A stretch of DNA of 64,000 nucleotides from Hyalella azteca (Eukaryota; Arthropoda; Malacostraca; Amphipoda; Hyalellidae): assembly GCF_000764305.2 (NCBI RefSeq), contig NW_025939768.1, positions 1 through 64,000 of the forward strand. The letters are read 5' to 3'. The stretch's first letter is position 1; each line of letters begins with the position of its first letter. Below the pieces are notes generated by a model. It saw nothing but the letters and a program-made list of their open reading frames with translations, was not told the origin of the DNA and searched no databases. The position numbers and the translations under genes are program-made. Shown in pieces: positions 1 to 11,630 of this stretch.

Positions 1-137
1 TACAACGACCGGTGCTACAATGCTTGCTGTACAACGACCTGCGCTACAATGCTTGCTATACAACGACCGGCGCTACAATGCTTGCCCTACAACAACCGGC
101 GCTACAATGTTTGCTATTCAACGACCAGCAAGCATTG
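1..137. repeat. 29-bp tandem repeat at window edge
   Basis: About 4.7 copies of a 29-bp unit that starts TACAACGACCGG and ends AATGCTTGCT. Copies differ by one to four bases and the last is partial. The array is already in progress at base 1, so it probably continues to the left of the window. Confidence 0.9.
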
Positions 138-1581
138 CAATCATTGCAACACTACGTGCTGCAATGATTGTTCCCTGGCCGTTGTCGGCTGCAGGGTCGC
201 GCCTATGTGCCTGTAATGTTGACTACACTATGTAGGTTCTGATTAATGACCGGCGATTGAATCAAGTTTATGTCGAGTTGTTAGGGATAGCTTTTCAATG
301 TAATAATTTCATAGATAGTTAGGCTACGGGTTTTGTCATTTTGTTTTTAAGTTGACTATTACGTGACCTCTTGTCTTGTATCCTGTCATTGCTGTGTGAT
401 CCACCACAGAGGTTAGTGCTGGCATTGTTTATCGTGTTAATCTTCAGGGTTGATATAGTGGTGTCCTTTATTGGTGATACTGAATATTGTTATTTATATT
501 AGTTTATTATTTATGTGTGCTATATTCATTTGTTATGTGTTGCGTTAATTCAAGTCCTTAATTTGTATTTATTTGTGTTTTTTTCAGCGGGGCTCCGAAC
601 TTAGGACGTGATTAGGAATTAATAGGCAAGGGCTAGAGAGACACGCGGTTTATAGTTTTGTAATTTGTTTTCTTGTATTTATCTTTCATTTATTATTATA
701 GTTCTTTATTTACTTATTGAATAGTCCCCAACAGAGTGAATCAGGTTACAGTACTTAGCGTATGATTTGTTATTTGATTCCTTTGTTTTAACCACTTATA
801 TTGAATTTTATCTGATTTACGGAAAAAAAACGCTAAACGCCGGCGCTTAATTTTCAAATAAAACACATAATTCATACTCCTACTTACATATATGATGACT
901 GTCAGCACAATCTGTCGAGAATTGAAATTACATTTTTCAAGGAACCGTGCCGAAAGCGTTATAGGTTTCAATCTCAAATAAGAACGTGTAAGTAGGAGGA
1001 CTGACTACATCTCAATGATATTCTGCTCCCGGAACTTTGAATGAATTCGAATTCCTCGGCTTGAATGCAAAGGCTGCCTTATATCACATAGCTGAGAAAA
1101 ATTTGTTCTCTTGCAATTAAAACATTCGTTTTGTAGCAGCATACAAATGAATTACGCTCATCCAAATTAAAAAAAATAATTACAAGATTTCTCTGAAGCG
1201 TGAGGGCATTACATGACCTAAAATAACAAATTGATTCCCATTTTATAATACCGTGGAGTAAACCTATGCTTTATCGCCGTAGTTATATCGGACTCCTCTC
1301 ATCACACAGCACAGTGAACAAATCAAATCTACTTTTTTCTGCCGATGATAAAGGCCTGGATGAGGAATTAAATGCAACGTTGAGCCAGCAGAAGCTCATT
1401 TATTTTGTGTCAGACATCATAACATGGAAATAATTTTTTCCTCATTGTTAAATAGAATCAATAATTTCGTCTACATTTATCTTCTTATTTTAGGAATCCC
1501 CATTTTTCACGTCTCTTGGAGCTATATAGGAGTCTTTGAATGAACCTCCTAGTGATCAGGTATTCATTCTTTTAAAAGTAT
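138..1581. other. No gene recognised
   Basis: AT-rich DNA. A good splice acceptor (poly-T then CAG) ends at about 588 but every following frame closes quickly, so at most it starts a 3' UTR exon. A 55-codon ORF at 1266-1433 has no recognisable domain or splice support. Confidence 0.4.
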
Positions 1582-1913
1582 CGTCCCAATAAATAGTTCG
1601 CCCTCATAAAGTCTTGCACAATATATGGTTCATCCCAGAAAACGTCTTGTCCCAATAAATGAGTCACAATTAACATAACATATCTTGCTCAATTAATGGT
1701 TGGCGCCGTAAAACTCATAGTCCCAGTAAACGGGCCAGCCCATAAAAAGTCTTATCCCAATAATGATTTACCTCATAAAACATCTTGTACCAATAAATGG
1801 TTTACCTTTATAAATTCTTACCAAATAAATGTTTCACCCCATAAAACATCATTTCCCAATAAATGGTTCACCCCATAAAACGTCTTTTCCCAGTAAATAT
1901 TTCACCCAACAAA
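1582..1913. repeat. Degenerate 34-bp tandem repeat
   Basis: About nine diverged units built around CCCAATAAATGGTTCACCCC followed by ATAAAACGTCTTTT. The best-conserved copies are at the right end (1835-1913). Every unit contains AATAAA, which is a by-product of the repeat and not evidence of polyadenylation. Confidence 0.8.
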
Positions 1914-2290
1914 GTCGTTGAAGATTCTTTAAGGACCACCAAGCCGCTCAAAAATTCAGTAACTGCGGGTATCTCAGGGTCAAAGTTCCCTGTCAAATAT
2001 TTAATAACGGCGTTTTTGGATAACTTTGCCTCTCGGTTATTTTCAGTCCGAGAGTTGAAGACGTCGCTGTTGAGCTCTGCCGGCCACAATCCCTCCTTGG
2101 TTTGCTGTTCACAAGAAAAAAGTTCGTGAATGTGGTCAATTGTACAGTAATTGCGGCGCTGGCAGAGGAAAACGAGTTGGCATTCGATTTTTCTGTTTTC
2201 GTGTAAACTTGGAATTTTGCTGCAGCTTAGAAATTCAGCGATGGTTTTAGGTTGGACTATGAATAATTGAATTGGTAGATACCCTGACAA
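1868..2290 (-). CDS. Unassigned ORF, possible exon
   Basis: A 140-codon minus-strand ORF with mixed, protein-like composition (many charged residues and cysteines) in a patch of higher GC than its surroundings. A possible acceptor (TTTTGTCAG) lies near 2284 and a possible donor (GG|GTGAAA) near 1910, where the frame runs into the 34-bp repeat. No domain is recognised and no partner exon was found. It may be a chance ORF or a remnant of a mobile element. Confidence 0.2.
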   Translation of the reverse strand: MSGYLPIQLFIVQPKTIAEFLSCSKIPSLHENRKIECQLVFLCQRRNYCTIDHIHELFSCEQQTKEGLWPAELNSDVFNSRTENNREAKLSKNAVIKYLTGNFDPEIPAVTEFLSGLVVLKESSTTLLGEIFTGKRRFMG

Positions 2291-4833
2291 AATTTAGAGC
2301 CGCCCCAGCTTCTGGTAATCCAAAGCAGAAGCTGCCGCGTCTGTAAATTTTCACTGGGTAATTGCGTCTGGTAAATTGCGAAAGATTGTTTTTACAGCTC
2401 CGAAGGTAATGTTGAACTCGTTTTTTGGAAGGAAAATTTTTTCATCTTACCTTCCTTCGAGTGAAAATATCTGATTATAATAATGAGAAGTTTTCTGCAC
2501 TGCTATAGTTTAATGGAGCCTGTCTTAATTAACTGAATCTTGAAGGAATACTGAAAAATTGATTCGTAGAAACAATGTCATTTGGCTCCCAGGGGAAAAA
2601 TTTATGCCTGAAAGTCTCAAAACTTCCCCTGAAATGACCGCTACCCGCACATCAAAAAGCGAAACTTAATCTCAAATTAATGAGCAATCTCCAGGAATGG
2701 GAACTTTTCGTGTTTGTCCACGTTTCTTGATGAACTTCAGGGATTGTATCACGAGAACGCTCATTTTTTGAGCTGCTATCATTAAGTATACAAAATTTTT
2801 GAGCCATCACTCCAGAATAAACGCATTGGGCATTGCCAGAAGTTTTCCTGCCTATAGACACCTCATCACAGACTATTCCGTGGCTGAGTGGCATCACGAA
2901 GCATATGACCCAGGATGTCCGGGTGTCTGGAAAACGAAATTTTGATATTTGCATTCCAGAAAATTATAGTGTTGGAGTAAAAAATTTTTTTACTGAGTTG
3001 AGTTGTAAAGCTCAACTGTTGAAAAAATACAGGAACAATACATGTTTTTAATCAGAGAGGAAATTCACTAAGCCCATCATAGTTTAAGCCATGGTTCACG
3101 ATAGATAATTAGAGAATGTAACTGAAAAATTTAGAATTTGTGCACTTGAAGCTTCGTTCTTTTGCACCATTTATCCAGTTCTTTCAACGTTGAGTGACAT
3201 GAAGATCGAGGACATTTTCATGGATGAGATTCGGTATATTTTAATCTATTCACGATGGTCTGATGATTTAGAGACTAGTATTGCTAAATTATAATTTGTT
3301 CTTTTCGGCATTTACCTTGCCGCGCATCGCAGCAAGTACCATAGGCGTTCATGAGCTCAGCCTGCGCCACAATTATAGGGATGGCGTAAAAGCCCAATAT
3401 TGGTTAATTCCTGGCATACCGCGTAGCATTACGCCAGTACTAATCAACCAGGTTTCAGACGTCGAAATGGCGTTATTAAATATGGTTTCAACGAAATCAA
3501 CGTTGTTTCAACGCCATTTTCCTGGATGGATCGGGATTGAGGAGTCTGGTCTGTGCTCAATAACCATGGCACAGCGTTGGTGTTGAGTATTGGTCAATGC
3601 CTGGCAATTGCCGCATAGCACTGCATCGCTGATGGCCTGGATTTGCTCGAAGTGTCTCATTGCGAATGCAAAGCAGCCGCATTAAAGTAGCCGCGCCACC
3701 GCCTTATATAGTGTAAGACAGTAGCGCATTGTAAAATTACACCCACCTCGCTGTTTCCTTTATTATTTTGGTATTCAACTATTAGGTTTTACAATGAAAG
3801 GCACTCAGTATGGAAAATTATCTAATTGCAATTTCTCAGCATTAATTCGCAATGAATTTACTTGCATTGAACATAAAGAGTGAGATTTTCATTCCACGAG
3901 TCTTAATTACCGAGGATGTTAGCTTTTTCTTAACTGGAGATCTAAGCGCAGAAGTGAAGAGCAAGCCAGTATAATAATCAAAGTCCTAATTTTTTAAAGA
4001 TTTAAATACACTAAGCATGAATTAAACCTAGATTAACCACGAGCTACAGAGGAGGAGGTAAAGGCAAGAGTTTAATGCTAGGATGGCACTGACTCTCTGC
4101 TAGTACTTCCAGAAGATGACTGAATGCGACTGAAGAAAAAGAAGATGACTGAATGAAAAAGTTTCATAGCGAGGCTGCCCAATAAAGCTGATGCTCCTCG
4201 TGCGGTCTGGTCATTATGCGTGGCTCTGTAGTCAGAGTGTGAATTGGTTGAGGAATTTAATTCCAGTTAAAATGACCAGTATTTTTTACCCAAGAACGTT
4301 TATCAAAATAAGGTTTCATTTCAACATTTCAGCTCCATGTAATTGATGGACCCCATTTGTCTTTACTCAAAAATAGCAATGTCGATAGAAGATTAGAATA
4401 TTTCACTCGCAATACTTCCACTTTTCGCAAATGGTTCACATAAACTATCCACGTTCCCGTTGTTTTGAACTTTCAAAAACTTTTTTTTCGTGTTACATGA
4501 TATGGCTTTAGAGGAAATAGGTTTAATTTACACCTGTAAACATAATTTATAAGTTCAGATGCATCATGCTTCAGGATGTTTTCACAATCATTTTTAGTTT
4601 TCAATCAACTTTTTATGTGACCTCTGCCAGTATTTATTTTAATCATCATTGTTCGTGCTGACCTTGCCGTACGTAGAGGTGCGTTTATATCACGTGATTA
4701 TATTCGATTCGTGATGAGCAATGCTAATGAATAGCGTTCATTATATTGATTGGTTCTTGTGTCAAATTGTTTATTATTATTTTATTCATAATTTTGGTTA
4801 AGTATTTTAAAATCGTAAAGTTATTTGTTTCAG
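2291..4833. other. No gene recognised
   Basis: A few ORFs under 105 codons without splice support. Two diverged direct copies of a segment containing TATTGGT-AAT-CCTGGCA lie near 3395 and 3590. A short duplicate AGATGACTGAATG occurs at about 4114 and 4143. Confidence 0.4.
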
Positions 4834-4927
4834 GACGTCTGGGTTCGTGAACACGAAACTTGAACCTCAAGTATTGTTCTATTCTAACCTGAACATGACA
4901 CCAAAGAAAGAATTAGAAATTGAATGA
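4834..4927 (+). CDS. Candidate terminal exon, unknown gene
   Basis: A strong acceptor (TTATTTGTTTCAG, ending 4833) is followed by one frame open for 30 codons to TGA at 4925-4927. The first base completes a codon from an upstream exon (phase 2). The peptide begins TSGFVNTKLEP and ends KKELEIE, which looks protein-like. The other two frames close within nine codons. No upstream exon was identified and no family is recognised. It could be a chance combination of acceptor and open frame. Confidence 0.3.
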
Positions 4928-6756
4928 ACATTGAAGGGTTAGGTTACGGTAGGCATTATAGGGGTTATGGTTCGGCTGGTTAGGTTATTTTAGCCCACAT
5001 AAAAAACAATAAGTAAATATGAATTCAATTATCTCTGAAGCATTATTACGAGTAAGACCTCTGAGGCCAGTGTCATTACCGACAATTCTTTCTTAAGAGA
5101 GTCTATATTATAGGAAGAAGTTGAAAAAATCGGAACCATATGTTACTAAAAGAAGTTCTGATGCAAAACCCAAACATAACCTAATTTGACAGCTAAATTT
5201 TTTACCCAGTTCAAAATATTTTAAGAACAATGTAACTTTTTTGCAAGAGCATGCTTCCACTAAAAATCCCAAAATCTTCCTTAGAACCGAAGAGTTGATT
5301 TGTGTGCTATAAAAAAATAATATTAAACAAGACTGTGCAGTCTTTAGATACAAAACGAAGTGATGAAAAGCTATTTGATACACATCCAATAGCATGACTG
5401 TTATTGATCAACTCAATTACTGATATTTTAATGGAGCTGTTCAGCACGAGTCAAAGCCGAGCAATTTCACTAAAGTTTTACTCTCTGAACACTCTCATAG
5501 TCATATGTTTAAAGCCATAATTCACATCTAAAGTTAGTATTTGGCAGTATAAATTCAGGAAATTTGTTATCTTGTACGGATTTATGTCAGCTGCAAATGC
5601 CCAGGCTTTAAATCTATTATTAACATAGCCGGCGGTGATGGATGATATGTATGGGGAAATTTTATTCGCATTGCACATCAAATGAATGAATCGTATAGCA
5701 ATTTGCTGATAATTTATCGTGGTAAATAAATAAACGCATGATGCTGATGCATGGTACACACGCAAAGAAGTTAAAAGGAGGCAGTAAATTGAAGTACATA
5801 TTGTTAGGCTGAAAACGAGGCTCATCCATATAAAAAAGATGTGTTTCGTGAAACGCCCTGCATGTTCATATTGATGCGCTGAACAAATAAAGTAATATAT
5901 ATGCGTCGAAATTATTTTATTCATGAGTCATTCTGATTCAGAAGCATCAATTCGCATCAGAGATACGAGGTAACATCAGCCTATCGGCAATTCGACATAG
6001 CTCAGTTCTTGTAACCAATCCATGCAGAGGCTCAAGTGATCGAATGCCTGCAAGACATACGAGTATTTCAGAAAAATTCAAGCGAAAACAGAGCACAATA
6101 ATCTCATTGCAGGGCGTATTGCGTGTGAACTTGTTGGCAGTCTGTAGCTACGACATGTCTTAATAATGAGAATACGCATCTTTAAGACTCATTTTCGTTC
6201 ACCATCTTCCTGAAGGCCCATTTACGCTGTCATGGCAGACTACCTAATGAATGAAAGTCAGTTCTTCACTTCTTCCTAAATAACTTATTCTTGAATGCTT
6301 TGAAGGTCGCGTTCATCGACCTGAGCCCAGACTGGCTATTTGTGAGAGGTTCTTAAAAAATTAATTTGCCATAACTGCGTTCAAAAATGAGAAATTATTT
6401 GGACATTTTTCATGGTAATCATGCTATTCATTTGCAGTTATTTGATAATGACATAAAATTTAACCTGTATATATATATTAATCATTCTCGTTAAAATCAA
6501 CCATGCACATAGTGCATGTCTTTATAAGTTTTGCCTCTGTCACTACGTTTAAATAATTTTACTCTAAGAATTACTATATCATAATTTTTAAGAAACAAAC
6601 TTAATTTTTTTGGTTATATTTATTCGTGTTCTTCAAGAAAAATAATTTGATAATTTCATTCACCGAAATTTTGGTGGAGTACTAATCAGTAATCTATTAA
6701 TTAAATTTTGCTAGTAGATATAAAAAGTCTAATATCCATAAATTATTTCTCCATAG
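4928..6756. other. No gene recognised; presumed intron upstream of the lectin-like gene
   Basis: AT-rich. The exon at 6757 needs at least one upstream exon that ends in phase 1 and encodes a signal peptide. I could not find a convincing one here. A 148-codon minus-strand ORF (5478-5924) is judged a chance ORF. Confidence 0.4.
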
Positions 6757-7385
6757 GATACGGTGCCCCCGCTGGGGGAGTGTGTGGGCCCTCGGTCCCC
6801 CTGCCGGACGGACAGCCTGGTCCCTGTTCCTCCGCCCCTGCAAGTAACTCCTGCTGCTATTCAAACGGATCTTGTGTAGCTACAACAGTCGACTGCACCT
6901 GCGCTACTTGTATTAACTATGGAAGTAAACAAACATTGTACTTATATGCATCATTTGACTGTGGAATCTTGCATAACATTTTACTATATTCTCGTAATTC
7001 ATTTTTCAATACAGGATCATATTGGGTTATGAAAAACTTTTTTATTATGATACGCGTTTTAAGTAATTTAAATTCTTTGAGTGAGAATGTGTTTCGACAC
7101 TGTTTTTCGATACAAAGAAGATTAATTTTATCGTACTGATCTGCAGTTGCGACCAAAGCTTTCTGGACGGGTTTCGAATTCAAGGCAGGCAGTTGGAAAT
7201 ACGATGACAACCGCACCGTGAGCAATACTGTAGGAGCGGCTCCTTGGGGTGGCCAGGACCCCAAAAACTTTTACACCTGCGCGGCGATCTTCAACGCGCC
7301 TACAAAAAACACCTTCTACCAGTACGCCGATGTGAACTGCTCACCTTCTTACCCCTTCATCTGCTTATGGCCGAAAACGCCCTAA
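6757..7385 (+). CDS. C-type-lectin-like protein, 3' part (two exons)
   Basis: Exons 6757-6924 and 7147-7385 join in phase 1 across a 222-bp intron. Exon 6757 follows the acceptor TTTCTCCATAG. It encodes a Gly/Pro/Cys-rich module with eight cysteines, including a CC pair and CNGSC-like spacing, ending in CTCATCINY. This resembles hevein-like or chitin-binding modules seen in invertebrate lectins. The second exon (acceptor CTGCAG) encodes the C-terminal half of a C-type lectin fold: FWTGFEF, a G-WKY strand, W-GGQ-P, then the three cysteines of YTC, VNC and PFIC, and TAA at 7383-7385. The first conserved cysteine and helices of a full domain are absent from both exons, and the short intron holds no exon for them. 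The 5' end with the signal peptide lies upstream and was not found. The likely role is secreted carbohydrate binding, as in crustacean immunity or cuticle; this is inference from the fold. Confidence 0.8.
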
Positions 7386-7512
7386 GCTGCAACGTGGTTG
7401 TCCGTCCTCGCTCTGCACAAATCATTTCATTGTAGTTTGCTCCTTGGAATTTTCTATTGAGCATCAGAATCTTCCTCTTGCAATGATTTGAAAGGTTCTA
7501 ACAGTTTACAAA

Positions 7513-7518
7513 ATTAAA
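7513..7518 (+). terminator. Variant poly(A) signal of the lectin-like gene
   Basis: ATTAAA, 128 bp after the stop codon. It is the first plausible polyadenylation hexamer downstream, and the 3' UTR before it contains no other. Confidence 0.45.
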
Positions 7519-7571
7519 GCACTCAATAATTAATTTTGACTTTTCATTTGAGCTTTTCTTAAGGCACTGGT

Positions 7572-7638
7572 TCGCGTATAAGCCACCGTCGCGTATAAGC
7601 CACAGTGGCGTATAAGCCACTGTCGGATAAGCCACCGT
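7572..7638. repeat. 17-bp tandem repeat, four copies
   Basis: Four units of (T/G)CGCGTATAAGCCACCGT with single-base changes. The last unit lacks one base. It lies just past the lectin-like gene. Confidence 0.85.
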
Positions 7639-7981
7639 CAGTCTGTATGGTTTCGTATATTATTCTTTCACTAAATCGGTCGGCCGCAACTCAACCCATG
7701 GACGAGGCGACAATATGAAAATTTTCATGTTAATCCAGCTATCTAACCTTAATTATTTAACTTCAAGAACTAATATTTACTTGTGTCAATTAACAATTTT
7801 CCTCATTACTAATTAATAAAGTCATTGGTATAACAGGACTTTAAAGAATCAGCCACCTTTCGCAAATTGTATGGGATTATGAATAAATAATCACACAAAA
7901 TAAAGGCCAGTATCTTATATTTTTGAATAACTAATTGTCGCGCTAAAAAATGTGTAAACGGCAAAGTCGTAAATTACTCAG

Positions 7982-8044
7982 CTGCCGACGTAGTGGACGA
8001 AGCAGTTTCCCCTCTTCTCCCCACTTTCGGTGTTGGCAATACAG
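7982..8044 (+). CDS. Tentative internal exon
   Basis: A 63-bp segment between an acceptor (TTACTCAG) and a consensus donor (ACAG|GTATAG). In phase 1 to 1 it encodes 20 residues beginning ADVVDEAVSP. Its phase fits the candidate terminal exons at 10916 and 11631. The acceptor has a weak pyrimidine tract and no family is recognised, so this is a hypothesis only. Confidence 0.18.
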
Positions 8045-8672
8045 GTATAGGAATGCCCATGTGGTTGTAGCAATAGAAATTATCTTGGTGCCAAATTAAG
8101 GAGTAGTGATAATCATCCCTAAAAGATCAAAATGGCTGCACAACTTCATCAGATATGTCACAGCGATTCTCTTGTGAAAAAGTTTCCGTGCTTAAGGCAA
8201 CGAAATACGAAGAGAACAACTAACAAATGCTTGTGGACATTATTTTGATATTACCGACATTTTTGGAGTGGTATATAATTTATATACACTCACAACCATG
8301 CAGCAGTCCTTAGAAAAGGACGAAATAAATAAGTGAATTGTGTTGATATACGACAATTTAAACCACGTTTCTTAAATTTGCCTCACTAAGACTAGTTAGC
8401 TTCATTCGAGTTCGTGTCAATACATTTTACGGTTTTTAGTGAATTCATAACACGAACAAGAAAAACTGGTATAGTTTTATCCTAAATTTGAACATTTATT
8501 ATTGAAAATTTTCACAATATAAGATTAAAATAAATATATAAATTAGTTATCTCAATTGGCATTATTCGCCTCTGAATACGTCGAACACGCAATATAATGA
8601 CGGAAGTAAAAGTTACTCTTTCCTGCAATATTAATCTTGACGTTTGCGATTATTAGAGTCTCATTTTAAATT

Positions 8673-8844
8673 CTTTTTAGCGCATTTTCTCATTTATGGA
8701 AAAAATGCACTGTTGTGCTCGCCATGTCCGTCTGTCTGTCCGTCCGTCTGTCCGTCTGTCCGTCCGTCCGTGACCTCAAGTTTTCGTCGACGAGAAAATG
8801 CGCTCTCTGTCACTCACTGCTGCGAGTAATGAGTTATATTTTTT
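8673..8844 (+). repeat. Dispersed short element, copy 1
   Basis: About 170 bp, from CTTTTTAGCGCATTTTCTC to GAGTTATATTTTTT. It contains a (TGTCCGTC)n-like run and matches copies at 9304-9472 (opposite strand) and 38588-38746. All copies share GAGAAAATGC to the right of the run, and copies 1 and 3 pair it with GCATTTTCTC on the left (imperfect in copy 2). It resembles a small non-autonomous transposon, but no target-site duplication was identified. Confidence 0.8.
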
Positions 8845-9013
8845 GGGAGTTTCCTTGAAATGCGTCAACGATGACTTCGGATGGGACACGCTCTCCTTAT
8901 TAATCTACGGCTTTTAATACAAATATTCAACTATATTATCAAAAAAGAATCCCTATTGTGAAAATCAGTTTGAGTATTACGCTGTTGATCTATTAAAATC
9001 AAATTTATATCCA

Positions 9014-9546
9014 CTAAATATTCATATCAATGAATACTTGGCACCAACACTCGTTGATGAACTGTGGTCGCATCATGTCTAGGCCAGGCGCTATGGCCGT
9101 GTATTCACTTCTCCGAGGTAGTTTGCGTACAATTCTTCCATTTTTAATTTCGCCAGATCCACGTCCTGAATATGAATAACGAATTGTCTCTACTGAGCTG
9201 CATGTAGTTTCATCTTGAATGAATTGAAAATGGGAACCGAATGTACAACAACCGAACAGTAAAGCCGGTGCCTCGAGCTTGAATGAGTACAGGGACTAAC
9301 TTCAAAAAATATAACTCAGTACTCACTGCAGTGAGTGACAGAGAACGCATTTTCTCGTCGGCGAAAATTTGAGGTCACGGACAGCCGGACGGACAGACAG
9401 ACATACAGACAGACGGACATGGCGAGCACAATAGTGCATTTTTTCCATAAATGAGAAACTTGCGCTAAAAAGCTATGCCGCGATGGATACTTAGAATTGA
9501 TGATAAGCCGCTCACCTATCAGACTTGGTAAAGGTCTAAATGCCAT
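9014..9546 (-). CDS. Candidate two-exon small protein, unknown family
   Basis: Minus strand. Exon 1 (9546-9516) starts ATG (9546-9544), encodes MAFRPLPSLI and ends at a good donor (ATAG|GTGAGC) in phase 1. Exon 2 starts at 9165 after a strong acceptor (TTCATATTCAG), stays in phase, and runs 50 codons to TAG at 9016-9014. The product is 60 residues with a basic middle (RIVRKLPRRSEY), then APGLDMMRP and a C-W-C cluster. A possible donor in exon 2 (CCAA|GTATTC near 9041) means the gene could instead continue. Copy 2 of the dispersed element sits inside the 350-bp intron. No family is recognised. Confidence 0.33.
9304..9472 (-). repeat. Dispersed short element, copy 2 (inverted)
   Basis: Reverse-complement copy of the element at 8673-8844, about 460 bp from it, so the two could fold into a long hairpin. 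It keeps the palindrome CACTCACTGCAGTGAGTG almost intact. The left arm of the internal inverted repeat is mutated here. It lies in the putative intron of the minus-strand gene at 9014-9546. Confidence 0.8.
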
Positions 9547-10915
9547 TTAGTTTCAAAGGAAGTTTAAGATAGAATGAGTCAATGTACCAGTTTTTAGACC
9601 TCTAGGAAGCAAGCCAAGATATCTGCTTAATCACACTTCTCTCCTTTGAATATCAAGAAGCAAAACGGACAGCAAAATTCTTTTCATGTACAGGCACTCA
9701 TTAAGTGAAAGAAATTTATAGGAAATGGACATTCAACATTGAACCAATTCACCTAAACTCCATTAATTTCACATTTATTGCAATTCCCATGATTTACATT
9801 TTACATGGTTGCTGAAGTTGCGACTTGGCAGTGAAAGTCGTATAACTCTAAATTTGCATGAAATATTATTAAGTGCTCAGTAAACCCATGCAAATTGCCT
9901 GCTCTGTACAAATCCTATATAAAGTTTAGGTTTAAACATCATCATATCCGCATATCAAGATCCAAAAATGTGCATTGCGTTTATTCATCATTCATTGATA
10001 AAGCTTTAAAAGAAATGATTTCCACTACGCGGTACCATTGTGTGATTTTAAAAAAGACACACCCCTAAAAAAACTTTCTATTATTTTCTCAAAAAATATT
10101 TTTTGAGCATAAACTGTTTTAAAAATCAGTTTATCAAAACGCTGATTGCATCCTTTATAAAAATAAACACTGTGCACAGTGTTTTTTCAATTGACTCATG
10201 AAATTTTTTTTATAGACATTATGCATAACTGACCGAAAAATTTGGAACCAAAAAGGAAGAAACTTGACCTTACCGCGAATAATTTGATGGTATAATTCTC
10301 TAGAAATTGCCAAAGCGGTTGAAGCGAACATTTATGGACTTCTACCACCAACAATCATTTTCATAAAATTAATTTGGATAAATAGCGCTTCTTAATTATC
10401 AAAACCAGCGTAATTTTGAATCTATTTTATGAATTTCTAGAGAAAACAGTTGAAGGATTTGCTCGGCACAGTAGTGAGAGTGCGATGGTTTTCGTTCATC
10501 GACAAGTGATCATCGGGTAGTGGGCGTGGCGAACTGCAGATGCTAGGCAGCTAGGAGGACACAGAGGGAGTGAGCGGCAATGACCTCACCGCGCCCAACT
10601 ACAGAAATTCCAACAGTGCGACATAAAACTCGGGTGCTATGTTCCATCCGATGATCACAACTGAAGTCACTCAAGTGGTCTTGATGCTCAGTTAAAAATA
10701 CAGTTTTGTTTTGTCAGAATACTCTTTCTGACGTTTGCATGAAGAAGCAAACCTACAGAAGTCTTCAAATAGTGAATTCAAACATTAAATTAACATTAAT
10801 TTTAAAACGGTAACCTACAAATTTGTCATGTTAAAATAGGTCTCATTATTTCTTTTCGTGACAAATTCACTGCAAATATCTGTAAATGAATGTTTTTTCT
10901 ATATTCTTATTTCAG
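9547..10915. other. No gene recognised
   Basis: AT-rich except for a GC-richer patch at about 10460-10680. That patch holds a loosely inverted pair (GTGATCATCGGGT near 10507 and CCGATGATCAC near 10659). All frames in it close within about 25 codons. Confidence 0.4.
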
Positions 10916-10998
10916 CGGTTAAGCGAATGGCGGTGGTCTTGAAATTGAGAAATGGAAGACGATTTCCGAGAATGGGTGTTCAATTTCGTACTGCGTGA
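10916..10998 (+). CDS. Candidate terminal exon with poly(A) signal
   Basis: A very strong acceptor (TTCTTATTTCAG) is followed by a frame (two leading bases, phase 1) open for 26 codons to TGA at 10996-10998. The peptide is rich in Lys and Arg (begins VKRMAVVLKLRNG). AATAAA follows at 11060-11065, as expected for a last exon. The upstream exon is unknown; the segment ending at 8044 has the right phase. No family is recognised. Confidence 0.33.
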
Positions 10999-11059
10999 TA
11001 AATATTTGGCTTCAAGTTTCTAATTATTATGCGTCTATATTTGATAAATAAGATGATGG

Positions 11060-11065
11060 AATAAA
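11060..11065 (+). terminator. AATAAA poly(A) signal
   Basis: Canonical hexamer 62 bp after the stop of the candidate terminal exon at 10916-10998. The region is AT-rich, so a chance hexamer is possible. Confidence 0.35.
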
Positions 11066-11539
11066 AAAAGACTGGGATGCTCAGATAATAACTGCACGCA
11101 ACGCGAGTTCTTGTATCCGACGTCTTTGCATCGGTAACTTGCTCAGTCGAACATAAATCAATATAAAGCCAATAACGATTATTTAGTTACTAAAACAATA
11201 AGAAAAATAACAAGAGCCAGTCAGTCCTCTCCATTAATATGACTTGGAAGACTGTTGCAGTGCGGCACCAAGGTAAAAAGCCTTTCTGATTAATCAGATC
11301 AAGTATATTCCGTTAATAATAGCTGAACAAACTTGTATAGTGGTACAACTTCAGTAAACGTATTAAATTGTTCGGAGTAATATTAACTAAAAAAATACTT
11401 GTTACACGACTTTCCGTTATAAAAATACTCCTATTTTATGCACACTTTAATTTAATATCTTAATATTGAAATGTTATATAAAAGAATGTTCTCAAAGGCA
11501 CATATCTTAACAAGCGAATTCATGTTATCAGCATTGACG

Positions 11540-11630
11540 CCCGGCGTCCGTCGCTTGTCCAAAACCCCTCCACCACCCTAACCCCTTCCCCTCATCTTCC
11601 ACCGCAACCCACCTCCCTCCCCCAATACAG
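11540..11630 (+). other. Long C-rich polypyrimidine stretch ending in a splice acceptor
   Basis: About 90 bases, overwhelmingly C and T with few G, ending CCCAATACAG. This is an unusually long pyrimidine tract in front of an AG and the strongest-looking acceptor in the region. It may also simply be low-complexity DNA. Confidence 0.5.

Noticed and set aside
1266..1433. 55-codon plus ORF with some protein-like segments
   Set aside because: No flanking splice site, promoter or recognisable family.
5478..5924. 148-codon minus-strand ORF with hydrophobic stretches
   Set aside because: Rich in Ile, Tyr, Asn and Phe as expected of AT-rich DNA, with no domain, and no splice sites that fit.
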